DNA of 9,157 nucleotides from Flavobacteriaceae bacterium (GCA_947472705.1 CANJDA010000082.1:1-9157), one strand, 5' to 3'. Counted from the stretch's first letter, positions 1-7,103 are shown. The notes: generated by a model from the sequence alone, not told the origin. Translations and numbers: made by a program.

Positions 1-179
1 TCTACTGAAGCACCTTCTATAGCTGGGGCGCCTAAAGTAATGTTACCATTATCGTCTAATAAAAGAACTTTGTCAAAAGAAACTTTTGAACCTTCTTCAT
101 TAGTCAAACGGTGAACATAAACCTTTAAGTCTTTGCTTACTTTAAATTGTTGCCCTGCTATCTCTACGATTGCGTACAT
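1..179 (-). CDS. rplU: 50S ribosomal protein L21 (bL21), partial: N-terminal 59 residues
   Basis: Reading leftward from the ATG at 177-179, the frame gives MYAIVEIAGQQFKV followed by SKDLKVYVHRL and a segment ending in LLLDDNGNITLGAPAIEGA. This is the typical N-terminal half of bL21, with its opening YAIVEIAGQQ(F/Y)KV and the VLL...G.p.veGA segment. bL21 is a primary 23S rRNA-binding protein of the large subunit and is about 100 residues or more long, so roughly half is present and the rest runs off the left edge. In most bacteria rpmA (L27) follows rplU, but that would lie outside the window. The gene is divergent from the M16 peptidase operon, and a good promoter match lies just upstream. 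Identity is nearly certain. Confidence 0.96.
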   Translation of the reverse strand, partial: MYAIVEIAGQQFKVSKDLKVYVHRLTNEEGSKVSFDKVLLLDDNGNITLGAPAIEGASV

Positions 180-211
180 AACAATGATGTTTAATTAATT
201 TTTTAAGTGGG

Positions 212-242
212 CAAATATACTACTATTTCTTTTACACACAAC
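212..242 (-). promoter_or_regulatory. Probable rplU promoter (Bacteroidota type)
   Basis: On the minus strand, TATATTTG (212-219) matches the Bacteroidota -7 consensus TAnnTTTG exactly. GTTG (239-242) lies 19 bp upstream and is a good -33 match (consensus TTTG or TTG). Transcription would start near position 205, giving a leader of about 25 nt before the ATG. The spacing and both boxes are visible in the sequence; the start site is inferred. Confidence 0.7.
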
Positions 243-299
243 ACTAACGCAAAAAAAGTTTTATCCTTAAAAATCAGCTTAGTAAGAATTGTAAATTAT

Positions 300-331
300 T
301 TTAAGAAAATAAATAAAAAAAAGTACTTTTG
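300..331 (+). promoter_or_regulatory. Probable promoter of the M16 peptidase operon
   Basis: TACTTTTG (324-331) is an exact match to TAnnTTTG. Upstream at a 20-bp distance is only TTTA (300-303), a three-out-of-four match to the -33 box. The predicted start is near 338, leaving a leader of about 55 nt that contains a small hairpin. No other gene-like signal is seen in the 180-393 intergenic stretch apart from the divergent rplU promoter. Confidence 0.6.
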
Positions 332-347
332 ACGTAACAAAAAAAAG

Positions 348-363
348 GGTTGGTCTACTAACC
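348..363 (+). other. Small hairpin in the 5' leader of the M16 operon
   Basis: GGTTGG (348-353) can pair with CTAACC (358-363) around a TCTA loop: six pairs, one of them G-T. It lies between the predicted transcription start (about 338) and the ATG at 394. It is followed by an A-rich stretch, not T, so it is not a terminator. It could protect the mRNA or modulate translation, or be chance; no known riboswitch is recognised. Confidence 0.3.
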
Positions 364-393
364 AAAGAATCAACGAAAAAATTTCCATTTTTT

Positions 394-1722
394 ATGAAAA
401 AATCACTAATCGCTTTAAGTTCAATGCTTATGCTTGGAGGAACAGCTCATGCCCAAAAGGTAGCTTTTGAGGAATACGATTTGCCAAACGGTTTGCATGT
501 TATTTTACACAATGACCCATCGGCTCCAGTTGTTATTACCTCAGTAATGTATCACGTAGGTTCTAAAGATGAACAACCAGATCGTACTGGTTTTGCTCAC
601 TTTTTCGAACATTTATTATTCGAAGGAACTGAAAACATCAAAAGAGGTGAATGGATGAAAACCGTAACTTCAAACGGTGGAACCAACAACGCCAATACTT
701 CAGAAGACAGAACCTATTATTTTGAAGTATTCCCTTCAAACAACACCGAACTTGGTTTGTGGATGGAATCAGAAAGATTGATGCACCCGGTGATTAACCA
801 AATTGGTGTAGACACTCAAAATGAAGTAGTAAAAGAAGAAAAAAGACTTCGTGTTGACAATCAACCTTATGGTCAATTGATTGCCGAAGTAAAGAAAAAC
901 ATGTTTAAAGTGCACCCATACCGTTGGGCAACTATCGGATCAATGGATCACTTAGACGCTGCTAAACTAGAAGAGTTTCAAGCGTTCAACAAAAAATTCT
1001 ATTCGCCTAATAATGCTGTTTTAATTGTGGCTGGTCAAATTGATGTAGCTCAAACTAAAGCTTGGGTAGAGAAATATTTTGGACCAATTCCAAGAGGTGT
1101 TGAATTGCACAAACAAACTTTCGTAGAAGCTCCTATTACTGAGACCATTCATGCTACTTACGAAGACCCTAACATCCAAAAACCAATGGTAGTGGCTGCT
1201 TACAGAACACCATCCATGAAAACACGTGATGCTAGAATCTTAGATATGATTTCTACTTACTTAAGCGACGGTAAAAGTTCTAAGTTGTACAAAAAAATTG
1301 TAGACGATAAAAAAATGGCACTTCAAATTGGTGCTTTCAGTTACAGTCAAGAAGATTACGGACAGTACATTCTTTACGGAATGCCACAAGGTGAATTTAC
1401 TTCTACGGATTTAATCAAAGAAATAGATGAAGAAATCGTAAAACTACAAACGGATTTAATTTCTGAAAAAGATTTTCAAAAGCTACAAAACATCAACGAA
1501 AACAACTACGTTGATAACAACGCAAGTATTGAAGGTGTAGCTGAAAACTTGGCTACTTATTACCTATTGTATGGTGATGTAAATTTAATCAACACTGAAA
1601 TCGACATGTACCGTTCTATCACTCGTGAAGAAATCAGAGCCGTAGCTAAAAAATACTTAAATCCAAACCAACGTTTGATTTTGGATTATGTTCCTGCCAA
1701 AGACAAAGCTGATAACAAATAA
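394..1722 (+). CDS. Secreted M16 (pitrilysin-like) zinc peptidase, catalytic subunit
   Basis: This is a 442-residue M16B-type metallopeptidase that should cleave peptides in the periplasm or on the cell surface. Residues 1-20 form a signal peptide (KK, a hydrophobic core, then AHA before Q21). The inverted zinc motif HFFEH is at 69-73 (H69 and H73 as ligands, E72 as catalytic base), and the third ligand is E148 or E149 in VVKEEKR. The conserved ANTSEDRTYY segment follows the active site at about 100-109. The first M16 domain covers about 30-180 and the second (M16_C, with YFGPIPRG at about 229-236) about 188-370. The usual Arg/Tyr pair of the substrate-binding partner is absent. The next gene, 15 bp downstream, has that pair but no zinc site, so the two very likely form one heteromeric enzyme. 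The length is normal for a single M16B subunit. The substrate is unknown. Confidence 0.92.
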   Translation: MKKSLIALSSMLMLGGTAHAQKVAFEEYDLPNGLHVILHNDPSAPVVITSVMYHVGSKDEQPDRTGFAHFFEHLLFEGTENIKRGEWMKTVTSNGGTNNANTSEDRTYYFEVFPSNNTELGLWMESERLMHPVINQIGVDTQNEVVKEEKRLRVDNQPYGQLIAEVKKNMFKVHPYRWATIGSMDHLDAAKLEEFQAFNKKFYSPNNAVLIVAGQIDVAQTKAWVEKYFGPIPRGVELHKQTFVEAPITETIHATYEDPNIQKPMVVAAYRTPSMKTRDARILDMISTYLSDGKSSKLYKKIVDDKKMALQIGAFSYSQEDYGQYILYGMPQGEFTSTDLIKEIDEEIVKLQTDLISEKDFQKLQNINENNYVDNNASIEGVAENLATYYLLYGDVNLINTEIDMYRSITREEIRAVAKKYLNPNQRLILDYVPAKDKADNK

Positions 1723-1737
1723 TAAATAGTTAAGAAA

Positions 1738-3789
1738 ATGAAAAAATCAATTATAATAGTATCAAGCTTGTTTTTAACTTTTATTATGCAAGCACAAGAC
1801 AGACCACAACCAAAACCAGGCCCATCGCCAAGTATCAATATTAAAAAACCAGAAACTTTTTCGTTACCAAACGGATTGAAAGTTTTAGTGGTTGAAAATC
1901 ATAAACTTCCAAGAGTTTCTTTTAGTTTATCTATTGACAATGCTCCTTATGCAGAAGGCACTAAAAAAGGAACAGAAGAATTAACCAGTAGCTTAATTGG
2001 AAATGGTTCTATGAAAACATCAAAAGATGCTTTCAATGAAGAAATCGATTTTCTTGGTGCAAACATTAACTTCTTTTCAACTGGCGCTTCTGCTAGCGGA
2101 TTATCAAAATACTCTGGAAGAATTTTAGAGTTAATGGCTGAAGGAGCTTTGACGCCTAACTTTACTCAAGAAGAATTTGATAAAGAAAAAGACAAATTAA
2201 TCGAAGGGTTAAAAACACAAGAAAAAAATGTTTCTGTAGTAGCCGGAAGAGTAGAAAATGTTTTAGCTTATGGTAAGAACCACCCTGCTGGAGAATACTT
2301 GTCAGAAGAAACCATTAACAATGTTTCTTTAGCCGATGTTAAAGACAACTACAGAGCTAATTTCGTTCCGGAACATGCTTACTTAGTGGTTGTTGGTGAT
2401 GTGAAAACCAAAGACGTGAAAAAAATGGTTGAAAAATTATTTAGTTCATGGCTAAAAGCTACAGCACCTAGATTAGAATATTCTAACCCAAGCAATGTTC
2501 AATATACTCAAATCAACTTTGTGGATATGCCAAATGCGGTTCAATCTGAAATTTCGTTGATTAATACAGTAAACATAAAAATGTCAGACCCTGACTTTTT
2601 CCCTGTGATTTTAGCTAACCAAGTGTTTGGTGGAGATTTCAATAGTTACATGAATATGAACTTAAGAGAAAAACACGGCTGGACTTATGGTGCTCGCTCT
2701 AGTGTAGGTTTCGACAAATTCATGTACAGTAAATTTAAAGCCAATGCACAAGTAAGAAATGCAGTGACTGATAGCTCTGTTGTAGAATCTTTAAAAGAAT
2801 TGAAAAGAATAAGAACAGAAAAAGTAACAGACGAAATGTTAAACAGTGTAAAAGCTGGATATATTGGCCGTTTTGTGATGCAAGTTGAGAAACCAGCAAC
2901 TGTAGCTCGCTATGCTTTAAACATTGAAACAGAAGGTTTGCCTGCTGATTTCTATGAAAACTACATCAAAAACATCAATGCGGTAACAGCTGATGACGTT
3001 ATGAGAGTAGCTAATAAATATTTCTTAGCTGATAATCTAAGAATTGTAATTACAGGTAAAGGCTCTGAAGTAATTGAAGGATTAGAAAAATTGAAAATCC
3101 CGATGTTCTATTTTGATAAATTCGGAAATCCAACTGAAAAACCAGCTATGAAAAAAGCTGTTCCTGCTGGAGTTACTGTAAAATCAATTATTGGTGGATA
3201 TGTAACTGCTATAGGTGGTGAAAAAGCTGTGAAAGCTGTGAAATCAATTTCTTATGTAGGATCAACAACTATCCCACAAATTCCTTCTCCTTTGGCTTAT
3301 ACTCAAAAATCAGACTCTAAAGGACGTATGATGGTTGAATTGGCTATGCCTGGTATGAGTTTGATGAAACAAGCCTATAACGGAACAACCGGTTACATGA
3401 CTCAACAAGGACAGAAAAAAGTTTTAGAAGGTGATGATTTAACCAAGATGAAAGAGAATGCTGTTTTATTTAACGAAACATTATTGGCTACCAAAGCTGG
3501 TGTTACTGTAACTGGTATTGAACAAATCAACGGGAATGATGCTTATGCTGTTGTTGATGGTGACACTACCTATTACTTTGATGTAAAATCAGGTTTAAAA
3601 ATATCTGAATCTTCTACAGAAGAGAAAGGTGGACAAAAAATGACAAGAGTGACCAACTATAATGATTACAGAGACGTTAAAGGAGTAAAACTTCCTTTCA
3701 ATATGGTATTGAATGTAGGAATTGAATTGGACATTAAAATGTCAGAAGTTAAAATTAATGAAGGAGTAACTGATGCAGATTTCCAATAA
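1738..3789 (+). CDS. Secreted M16 family protein, non-catalytic partner subunit with extra C-terminal domain
   Basis: This 683-residue exported protein has a signal peptide at 1-19 (KK, a hydrophobic core, MQA before QD) and then a Pro-rich linker at 22-32. The M16 fold is clear: FSLPNGLKVLVVE at 41-53, the M16_C domain at about 195-385, and REKHGWTYGAR at 310-320. Where active members have HxxEH, this protein has E81, S84 and S85, so it cannot bind catalytic zinc. It keeps the Arg/Tyr pair (R310, Y317) known from the non-zinc partner of two-subunit M16B enzymes. Residues from about 478 to the end form an additional beta-rich region (GGEKAVKAVKSISYVGS, then YRDVKGVKLPFNM near 644-656) that resembles LolA-like or lipoprotein-sorting-type folds; this resemblance is from pattern only. 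It is cotranscribed with the zinc subunit, 15 bp downstream of it, and is followed by a terminator. Confidence 0.88.
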   Translation: MKKSIIIVSSLFLTFIMQAQDRPQPKPGPSPSINIKKPETFSLPNGLKVLVVENHKLPRVSFSLSIDNAPYAEGTKKGTEELTSSLIGNGSMKTSKDAFNEEIDFLGANINFFSTGASASGLSKYSGRILELMAEGALTPNFTQEEFDKEKDKLIEGLKTQEKNVSVVAGRVENVLAYGKNHPAGEYLSEETINNVSLADVKDNYRANFVPEHAYLVVVGDVKTKDVKKMVEKLFSSWLKATAPRLEYSNPSNVQYTQINFVDMPNAVQSEISLINTVNIKMSDPDFFPVILANQVFGGDFNSYMNMNLREKHGWTYGARSSVGFDKFMYSKFKANAQVRNAVTDSSVVESLKELKRIRTEKVTDEMLNSVKAGYIGRFVMQVEKPATVARYALNIETEGLPADFYENYIKNINAVTADDVMRVANKYFLADNLRIVITGKGSEVIEGLEKLKIPMFYFDKFGNPTEKPAMKKAVPAGVTVKSIIGGYVTAIGGEKAVKAVKSISYVGSTTIPQIPSPLAYTQKSDSKGRMMVELAMPGMSLMKQAYNGTTGYMTQQGQKKVLEGDDLTKMKENAVLFNETLLATKAGVTVTGIEQINGNDAYAVVDGDTTYYFDVKSGLKISESSTEEKGGQKMTRVTNYNDYRDVKGVKLPFNMVLNVGIELDIKMSEVKINEGVTDADFQ

Positions 3790-3810
3790 TTAATTTCAAA
3801 ATAGTGTATT

Positions 3811-3838
3811 AAAAAGCCTCGAGTATTCGGGGCTTTTT
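3811..3838. terminator. Bidirectional intrinsic terminator between the M16 operon and the EamA gene
   Basis: AAAAAGCC (3811-3818) pairs with GGCTTTTT (3831-3838). The stem continues inward through T-G, C-G, G-C and A-T pairs to a GTAT loop (3823-3826): 12 pairs in all, flanked by A and T runs. It begins 21 bp after the M16 stop codon. Because A and T runs flank both sides, it can also stop transcription from the minus-strand transporter, whose original TAA (3839-3841) touches it. Confidence 0.88.
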
Positions 3839-4705
3839 TTATTTCTTATTAGCTAAATAAACCCCTATTAAAATAATGAAGGCTCCAAAAAACTGAAGTG
3901 GCGTCAACATTTCATTATCAAGAATTCACCACATAAAAGCTACTATCGGAATCAAATAAGTTACCGAGGAAGCAAAGACTGGTGATGAAATTTGTATTAG
4001 TTTGTAAAAAATAACATTAGCCACTCCTGTACCCACTATCCCCAAAACCATAACAAATAACATGGCATGTTGCGTTATAGGTAAAGTAACTCTAGTACTG
4101 AAATCTGTGAACACTAAAATTAATATGGCAGGAATTACCATGACCATAAAATTTCCGGTGGTAATACTCAATGGTTTTACATCAGATAAATATTTTTTAA
4201 TCAAATTGACATTCGTAGCATAACAAATAGTCGCAATAAGCACTAATATAGCATAGTAATAATTCTCTGTCCCTTCGTGATGACTTCCATTAAAGATCAA
4301 TATAACGGTGCCTGTTAACCCAATTAAAACGCCGAGAAACTGACTTCTCTTATAATGTAATCCAAACACTAAAGCTCCTAAAATCAATGTGCTTAAAGGT
4401 GTCAACGAATTTAGTATCGAACAAATAGAGCTGCTGACTTTGGTTTCGGCAATGGCAAAAAGATAGGCTGGCACAAAAGTTCCAAATAATGAAGTTAGCG
4501 CAACATATTTCCATTTATGCATTGGTATGGCAGCCAAACTTTTAAAACCTACCATTAATAAGAAGACAGCACAAAATATAATTCGGAGTGATCCCAACTG
4601 AAACGGATTCAAGCCTACCAATCCTTTTTTGATGAGTATAAAAGAGCTTCCCCAAATCAAGGCAAGCGCAAAAAGGATAATCCATTTTAATTGATGTGAT
4701 TTCAT
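3839..4705 (-). pseudogene. EamA/DMT-family transporter interrupted by an in-frame TGA near the 3' end
   Basis: This gene encodes a ten-helix drug/metabolite-transporter (EamA) permease of the inner membrane; the substrate cannot be told. The ATG at 4703-4705 gives MKSHQLKWIILFALALIWGSS, a classic EamA opening with WGSSF. The first EamA repeat covers about 1-139 and the second about 149 onward. After 259 residues, ending in PIVAFMW, a TGA (3926-3928) interrupts the frame. The same frame then continues ILDNEMLTPLQFF and a hydrophobic helix ending in GVYLANKK, with a TAA at 3839-3841 beside the terminator. The stop stands where EamA proteins have the Gly of the conserved WG...E segment, so one GGA-to-TGA change explains it. 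The truncated product (3926-4705) would lack the tenth helix and could be non-functional or partly active. A sequencing error is also possible. There is no frameshift: the frame is the same on both sides. The gene is divergent from the metal-binding lipoprotein. Confidence 0.85.
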
Positions 4706-4767
4706 GGCCTAAAGTTTGTCAGGCAAATTTTGTAATTTTTTTATGAACTACCGATTTTATTTTTCAT

Positions 4768-4775
4768 TAGTTTTG
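4768..4775 (+). promoter_or_regulatory. Possible -7 box for the metal-binding lipoprotein gene
   Basis: TAGTTTTG (4768-4775) fits TAnnTTTG exactly and lies 43 bp before the ATG. The -33 side is weak: TATG (4742-4745) at 22 bp is the best candidate. The predicted start, near 4782, falls inside a palindrome. The opposite-strand transporter shows only an imperfect box (AAAATTTG, read leftward from 4731). Confidence 0.45.
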
Positions 4776-4776
4776 T

Positions 4777-4790
4777 TTCTGATTTCAGAA
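4777..4790. promoter_or_regulatory. Operator-like palindrome TTCTGA-TT-TCAGAA
   Basis: This perfect inverted repeat has 6-bp arms (4777-4782 and 4785-4790) and a 2-bp spacer. It lies directly downstream of the putative -7 box and over the predicted transcription start. The position and symmetry are what a dimeric repressor site would look like. No regulator gene is present in the window, and a chance palindrome in AT-rich DNA cannot be excluded. Confidence 0.35.
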
Positions 4791-4818
4791 CCAATACAAC
4801 TAAATACATTTTAACATT

Positions 4819-5190
4819 ATGAATTTTGCCAAATCCATTTTAACCTTGAGTCTTGCTTCAACACTATTGTTTAGTTGTAAGGATGCTGCAAGCAAACCTA
4901 CAAGTGATTCGACCGAAGCTTCTGCAGCTACAGTTGCACAAAAACCAGAAACGGCCAGTTTTAGAATTGATGGAATGACCTGCGCCATTGGTTGTGCCAA
5001 AACCATAGAAACCAAACTCTCCAAAATGGAAGGCATACAAAAAGCTACAGTTGACTTTGATAAAAAACAAGCCACAGTTGACTTTGACGGAGCTGTTTTA
5101 ACTTCTGAAAAAATAGTGAAAGCTGTTGAGTCTACTGGAGACGGAGAAACTTATAAAGTATCTGATGTAAGGACAAACGCGAAAGGATAA
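4819..5190 (+). CDS. Heavy-metal-associated (HMA) domain lipoprotein with C-x3-C loop
   Basis: This is a 123-residue protein. A lipoprotein signal peptide ends in the lipobox LFSC, with C20 as the lipidated residue, so it should be anchored in the cell envelope. A Ser/Thr/Ala-rich linker (about 22-45) leads to one HMA ferredoxin-like domain (about 46-115) with the order beta (ASFRIDGM), metal loop, helix (AKTIETKLSKMEG), two strands (each containing ATVDFD), helix (TSEKIVKAVES). The loop reads GMTCAIGCA: the cysteines are C55 and C59, three residues apart, instead of the C-x2-C of CopZ and Atx1 copper chaperones. It may bind Cu(I), Zn(II) or another soft metal at the envelope, but the metal is unknown. 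No P-type ATPase or efflux gene is nearby. The gene is monocistronic: a terminator follows, and the transporter upstream is divergent. Confidence 0.85.
   Translation: MNFAKSILTLSLASTLLFSCKDAASKPTSDSTEASAATVAQKPETASFRIDGMTCAIGCAKTIETKLSKMEGIQKATVDFDKKQATVDFDGAVLTSEKIVKAVESTGDGETYKVSDVRTNAKG
5044..5087 (+). repeat. In-frame 17-bp direct repeat inside the HMA gene
   Basis: GC(T/C)ACAGTTGACTTTGA occurs at 5044-5060 and 5071-5087 with one silent difference. The copies start 27 bp (nine codons) apart, in frame, and each encodes ATVDFD. They form the second and third beta strands of the HMA fold, which normally resemble each other in protein but rarely so closely in DNA. Confidence 0.7.
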
Positions 5191-5210
5191 TTTTAAAAAT
5201 AACATAAATA

Positions 5211-5238
5211 AAAAAGGAACTCTATCGAGCTCCTTTTT
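5211..5238. terminator. Bidirectional intrinsic terminator between the HMA gene and gldD
   Basis: Bases 5211-5222 pair with 5227-5238 around a TATC loop (5223-5226): five A-T pairs, then GGA with TCC, one A-C mismatch (5219/5230), then CTC with GAG. The T run on each strand follows the stem. It starts about 20 bp after the HMA stop codon. The gldD stop codon (5238-5240) overlaps the stem base, so the hairpin serves both converging genes. Confidence 0.85.
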
Positions 5239-5801
5239 TATTTCCATTTCAGTGTTTCCATCAACCGCTGCATATCATTCCGCACATAACTCGCTGCAGG
5301 CATCACCGAATCATAATTGGGTTTGGCATAAAAATAAACCGAGCCCGTTACAAAATGCTTCACGCTATCAGTGGCGTAAAATTGGGAATTGGTGGCAGCA
5401 TTCCCATCAACACGATAAAACATGCCATAAACTTTTTGATTTTTATTAATAAAAGGCTGTTCTAAGATATCATCTGCTTTAATCACATGCTCATAAGTGA
5501 GTTTTTGAGCATCTCTTAACAGCGCATCAATATTATTGTTGACCGTTTTATAGGTTATATAAATTGTAGCTTTCATTTTAGGATAAGTGATTGAAAACCC
5601 GCAATTTTTATCTTCTTTTATAATAGCATCATCATTAATGTCAAATTGAAACGGGCAGTGATTGCTAAAAGTAGCATACTTAGCCACGGGATAATCCAAT
5701 CGTAATTGACTGGCTGGTTTAGGCAACACTTCCTTTTTACAACTGCTGGCAAAAATCACAAGCATTAATATTGATAAGCAGCCAATTATTATTTTATTCA
5801 T
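5238..5801 (-). CDS. gldD: Gliding motility lipoprotein GldD
   Basis: This is a 187-residue lipoprotein. A signal peptide of about 20 residues ends in the lipobox ASSC with C21 lipidated, followed by KKEVLPKP. The mature part opens with RLDYPVAKY and has NHCPFQFDIN and CGFSITYPKMKATIYITY; C49 and C67 are its only other cysteines. These segments, the length and the place after gldE identify GldD, which in Flavobacterium johnsoniae is required for gliding motility and associated functions such as chitin utilisation. Its molecular role is not known. It starts 6 bp after the gldE stop, so the two are cotranscribed and probably translationally coupled. A terminator overlaps its 3' end. The ATG at 5799-5801 is the only start that preserves the signal peptide. 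Confidence 0.93.
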   Translation of the reverse strand: MNKIIIGCLSILMLVIFASSCKKEVLPKPASQLRLDYPVAKYATFSNHCPFQFDINDDAIIKEDKNCGFSITYPKMKATIYITYKTVNNNIDALLRDAQKLTYEHVIKADDILEQPFINKNQKVYGMFYRVDGNAATNSQFYATDSVKHFVTGSVYFYAKPNYDSVMPAASYVRNDMQRLMETLKWK

Positions 5802-5807
5802 TTTAAA

Positions 5808-7103
5808 TTATTCAAGAGTTACTTTGAGTTGCTTAATTCTTTTTTTATCCACTACTTCGATGGTGAAATATACAGTTGAAAAATGGATTTTTTGTCCTTT
5901 TTTGGGAAAGTTTCCTAATATTTCTAATATGAATCCGGCAAGGGTTTCGGCTTCTCCTTTTTGGCTTTCAAAAGTATCTTCGTCTACATCAACTATTCGA
6001 TAAAAATCTTTTAAATTTATTTTGCCTTCAAAGAGGAAATTCTTTTCGTCAATTTGAGAATAACTTATGTTTTCATCATCAAACTCGTCTGATATATCGC
6101 CAACAATTTCTTCTATGACATCTTCTAAAGAAACCAAGCCAGAGGTTCCGCCATATTCATCTACTACAACTGCCAAGTGACTTTTTAATCGCTGGAAGTC
6201 TTTTAGCAAATCATCTAGCTTTTTATTTTCGGGCACAAAGAATGGTTCACGCATTAATTTATTCCAATCAAATTCTTTTTTGTGAATGTGCGGAATCAAA
6301 TCTTTGACAAACAAAACACCTTCAATATGGTCAATACTTTCTCTATATACTGGAATACGAGAATAGCCTTTGTCAATAATTTTAGGATAAATCTCGGCAA
6401 AAGTCTCTTCTATTTCTATAGCAAAAACGTCTATTCTTGGACTCATAACTTGTTTAGTATCGGTATTCCCGAAGGATACAATACCTTCCAAAATCTTTTG
6501 CTCTTCCGAACTTGTGTCTTCTGTAGAAGTCAGTTCTAAAGCTTGTGACAATTGATCCACCGAAATATTTGTTTTTTGTTTCCCTAATTTTTCATGCAAA
6601 AAAATAGTCACAGCCCGCATTGGCATACTGATGGGTGATAATAATTTGTCTAAAAGTAAAATTGGGTTAGCAATAAATTTAGAAAATTTAATGTTATTTC
6701 GGCTGGCGTAAACTTTAGGCAACACTTCCCCAAATAACAGTATTAGAAATGTTATCAATAAAACCTCAACCATAAATTTCAATACGGGAGAAGCAATACT
6801 TTCAAAAAGGGAATTTCCAACGAAGGAAAAAATAATAACCACACCTATGTGACTGAAATTGTTGGCTATTAATATGGTTGCTAGTAGTTTTTTGGGGCGT
6901 TTCAGCAATTTTGAAATAACATTAGCTTTAGCAGTGTCATCTTCAAATAAGGTCTTCAAATCTTGATGTGTCAATGAAAAAAGCGCCACTTCTGCTGCAG
7001 AAACCATAGCAGAAGAGAAAAGAAAAAATACAATTCCGATACTTCCGAAAAGTAAATTAGTATCTAAAGTGGCAAATAAAGAAAGACTGGGCTCCGGGTC
7101 CAA
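5808..7103 (-). CDS. gldE: Gliding motility protein GldE (CNNM/CorC-type membrane protein)
   Basis: This is a 431-residue inner-membrane protein. A CNNM (DUF21) transmembrane domain covers about 15-170, with helices near 17-35, 73-95, 107-127 and 143-165 and the conserved GEVLPK at 125-130. Two CBS domains follow at about 217-275 (VMSPRIDVFAIE, then SRIPVY) and 283-340 (VVVDEYGGTSGLVSLEDVIEEIVGDI within 312-337). The CorC_HlyC/TlyC C-terminal domain is at about 350-428. CNNM relatives are linked to Mg2+ transport; in F. johnsoniae gldE is a gliding gene paired with gldD. The start is a TTG (7101-7103) giving MDPEPSLSLF. The only possible upstream codons are non-ATG, with a stop six codons before; the first in-frame ATG (residue 33) would delete the first helix. 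The gene begins 25 bp after ssb. Confidence 0.92.
   Translation of the reverse strand: MDPEPSLSLFATLDTNLLFGSIGIVFFLFSSAMVSAAEVALFSLTHQDLKTLFEDDTAKANVISKLLKRPKKLLATILIANNFSHIGVVIIFSFVGNSLFESIASPVLKFMVEVLLITFLILLFGEVLPKVYASRNNIKFSKFIANPILLLDKLLSPISMPMRAVTIFLHEKLGKQKTNISVDQLSQALELTSTEDTSSEEQKILEGIVSFGNTDTKQVMSPRIDVFAIEIEETFAEIYPKIIDKGYSRIPVYRESIDHIEGVLFVKDLIPHIHKKEFDWNKLMREPFFVPENKKLDDLLKDFQRLKSHLAVVVDEYGGTSGLVSLEDVIEEIVGDISDEFDDENISYSQIDEKNFLFEGKINLKDFYRIVDVDEDTFESQKGEAETLAGFILEILGNFPKKGQKIHFSTVYFTIEVVDKKRIKQLKVTLE

Noticed and set aside
3926..3928. TGA recoded as tryptophan or selenocysteine in the transporter
   Set aside because: ssb in this window uses TGA as its stop, and EamA proteins have Gly at this position, not Trp or a redox residue. 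A nonsense mutation is simpler.
4800..5075. Minus-strand open frames over the HMA gene (also 4864-5070)
   Set aside because: They lie antisense to a convincing lipoprotein with a recognisable domain, and their translations show no family features.
5252..5449. Plus-strand open frame of 65 codons antisense to gldD
   Set aside because: It is fully inside gldD, has unusual composition, and no promoter is seen.
6282..6539. Plus-strand open frame of 85 codons antisense to gldE
   Set aside because: It is opposite the CBS domain coding region; its Phe/Asn-rich translation is what the antisense of this AT-rich gene would give.
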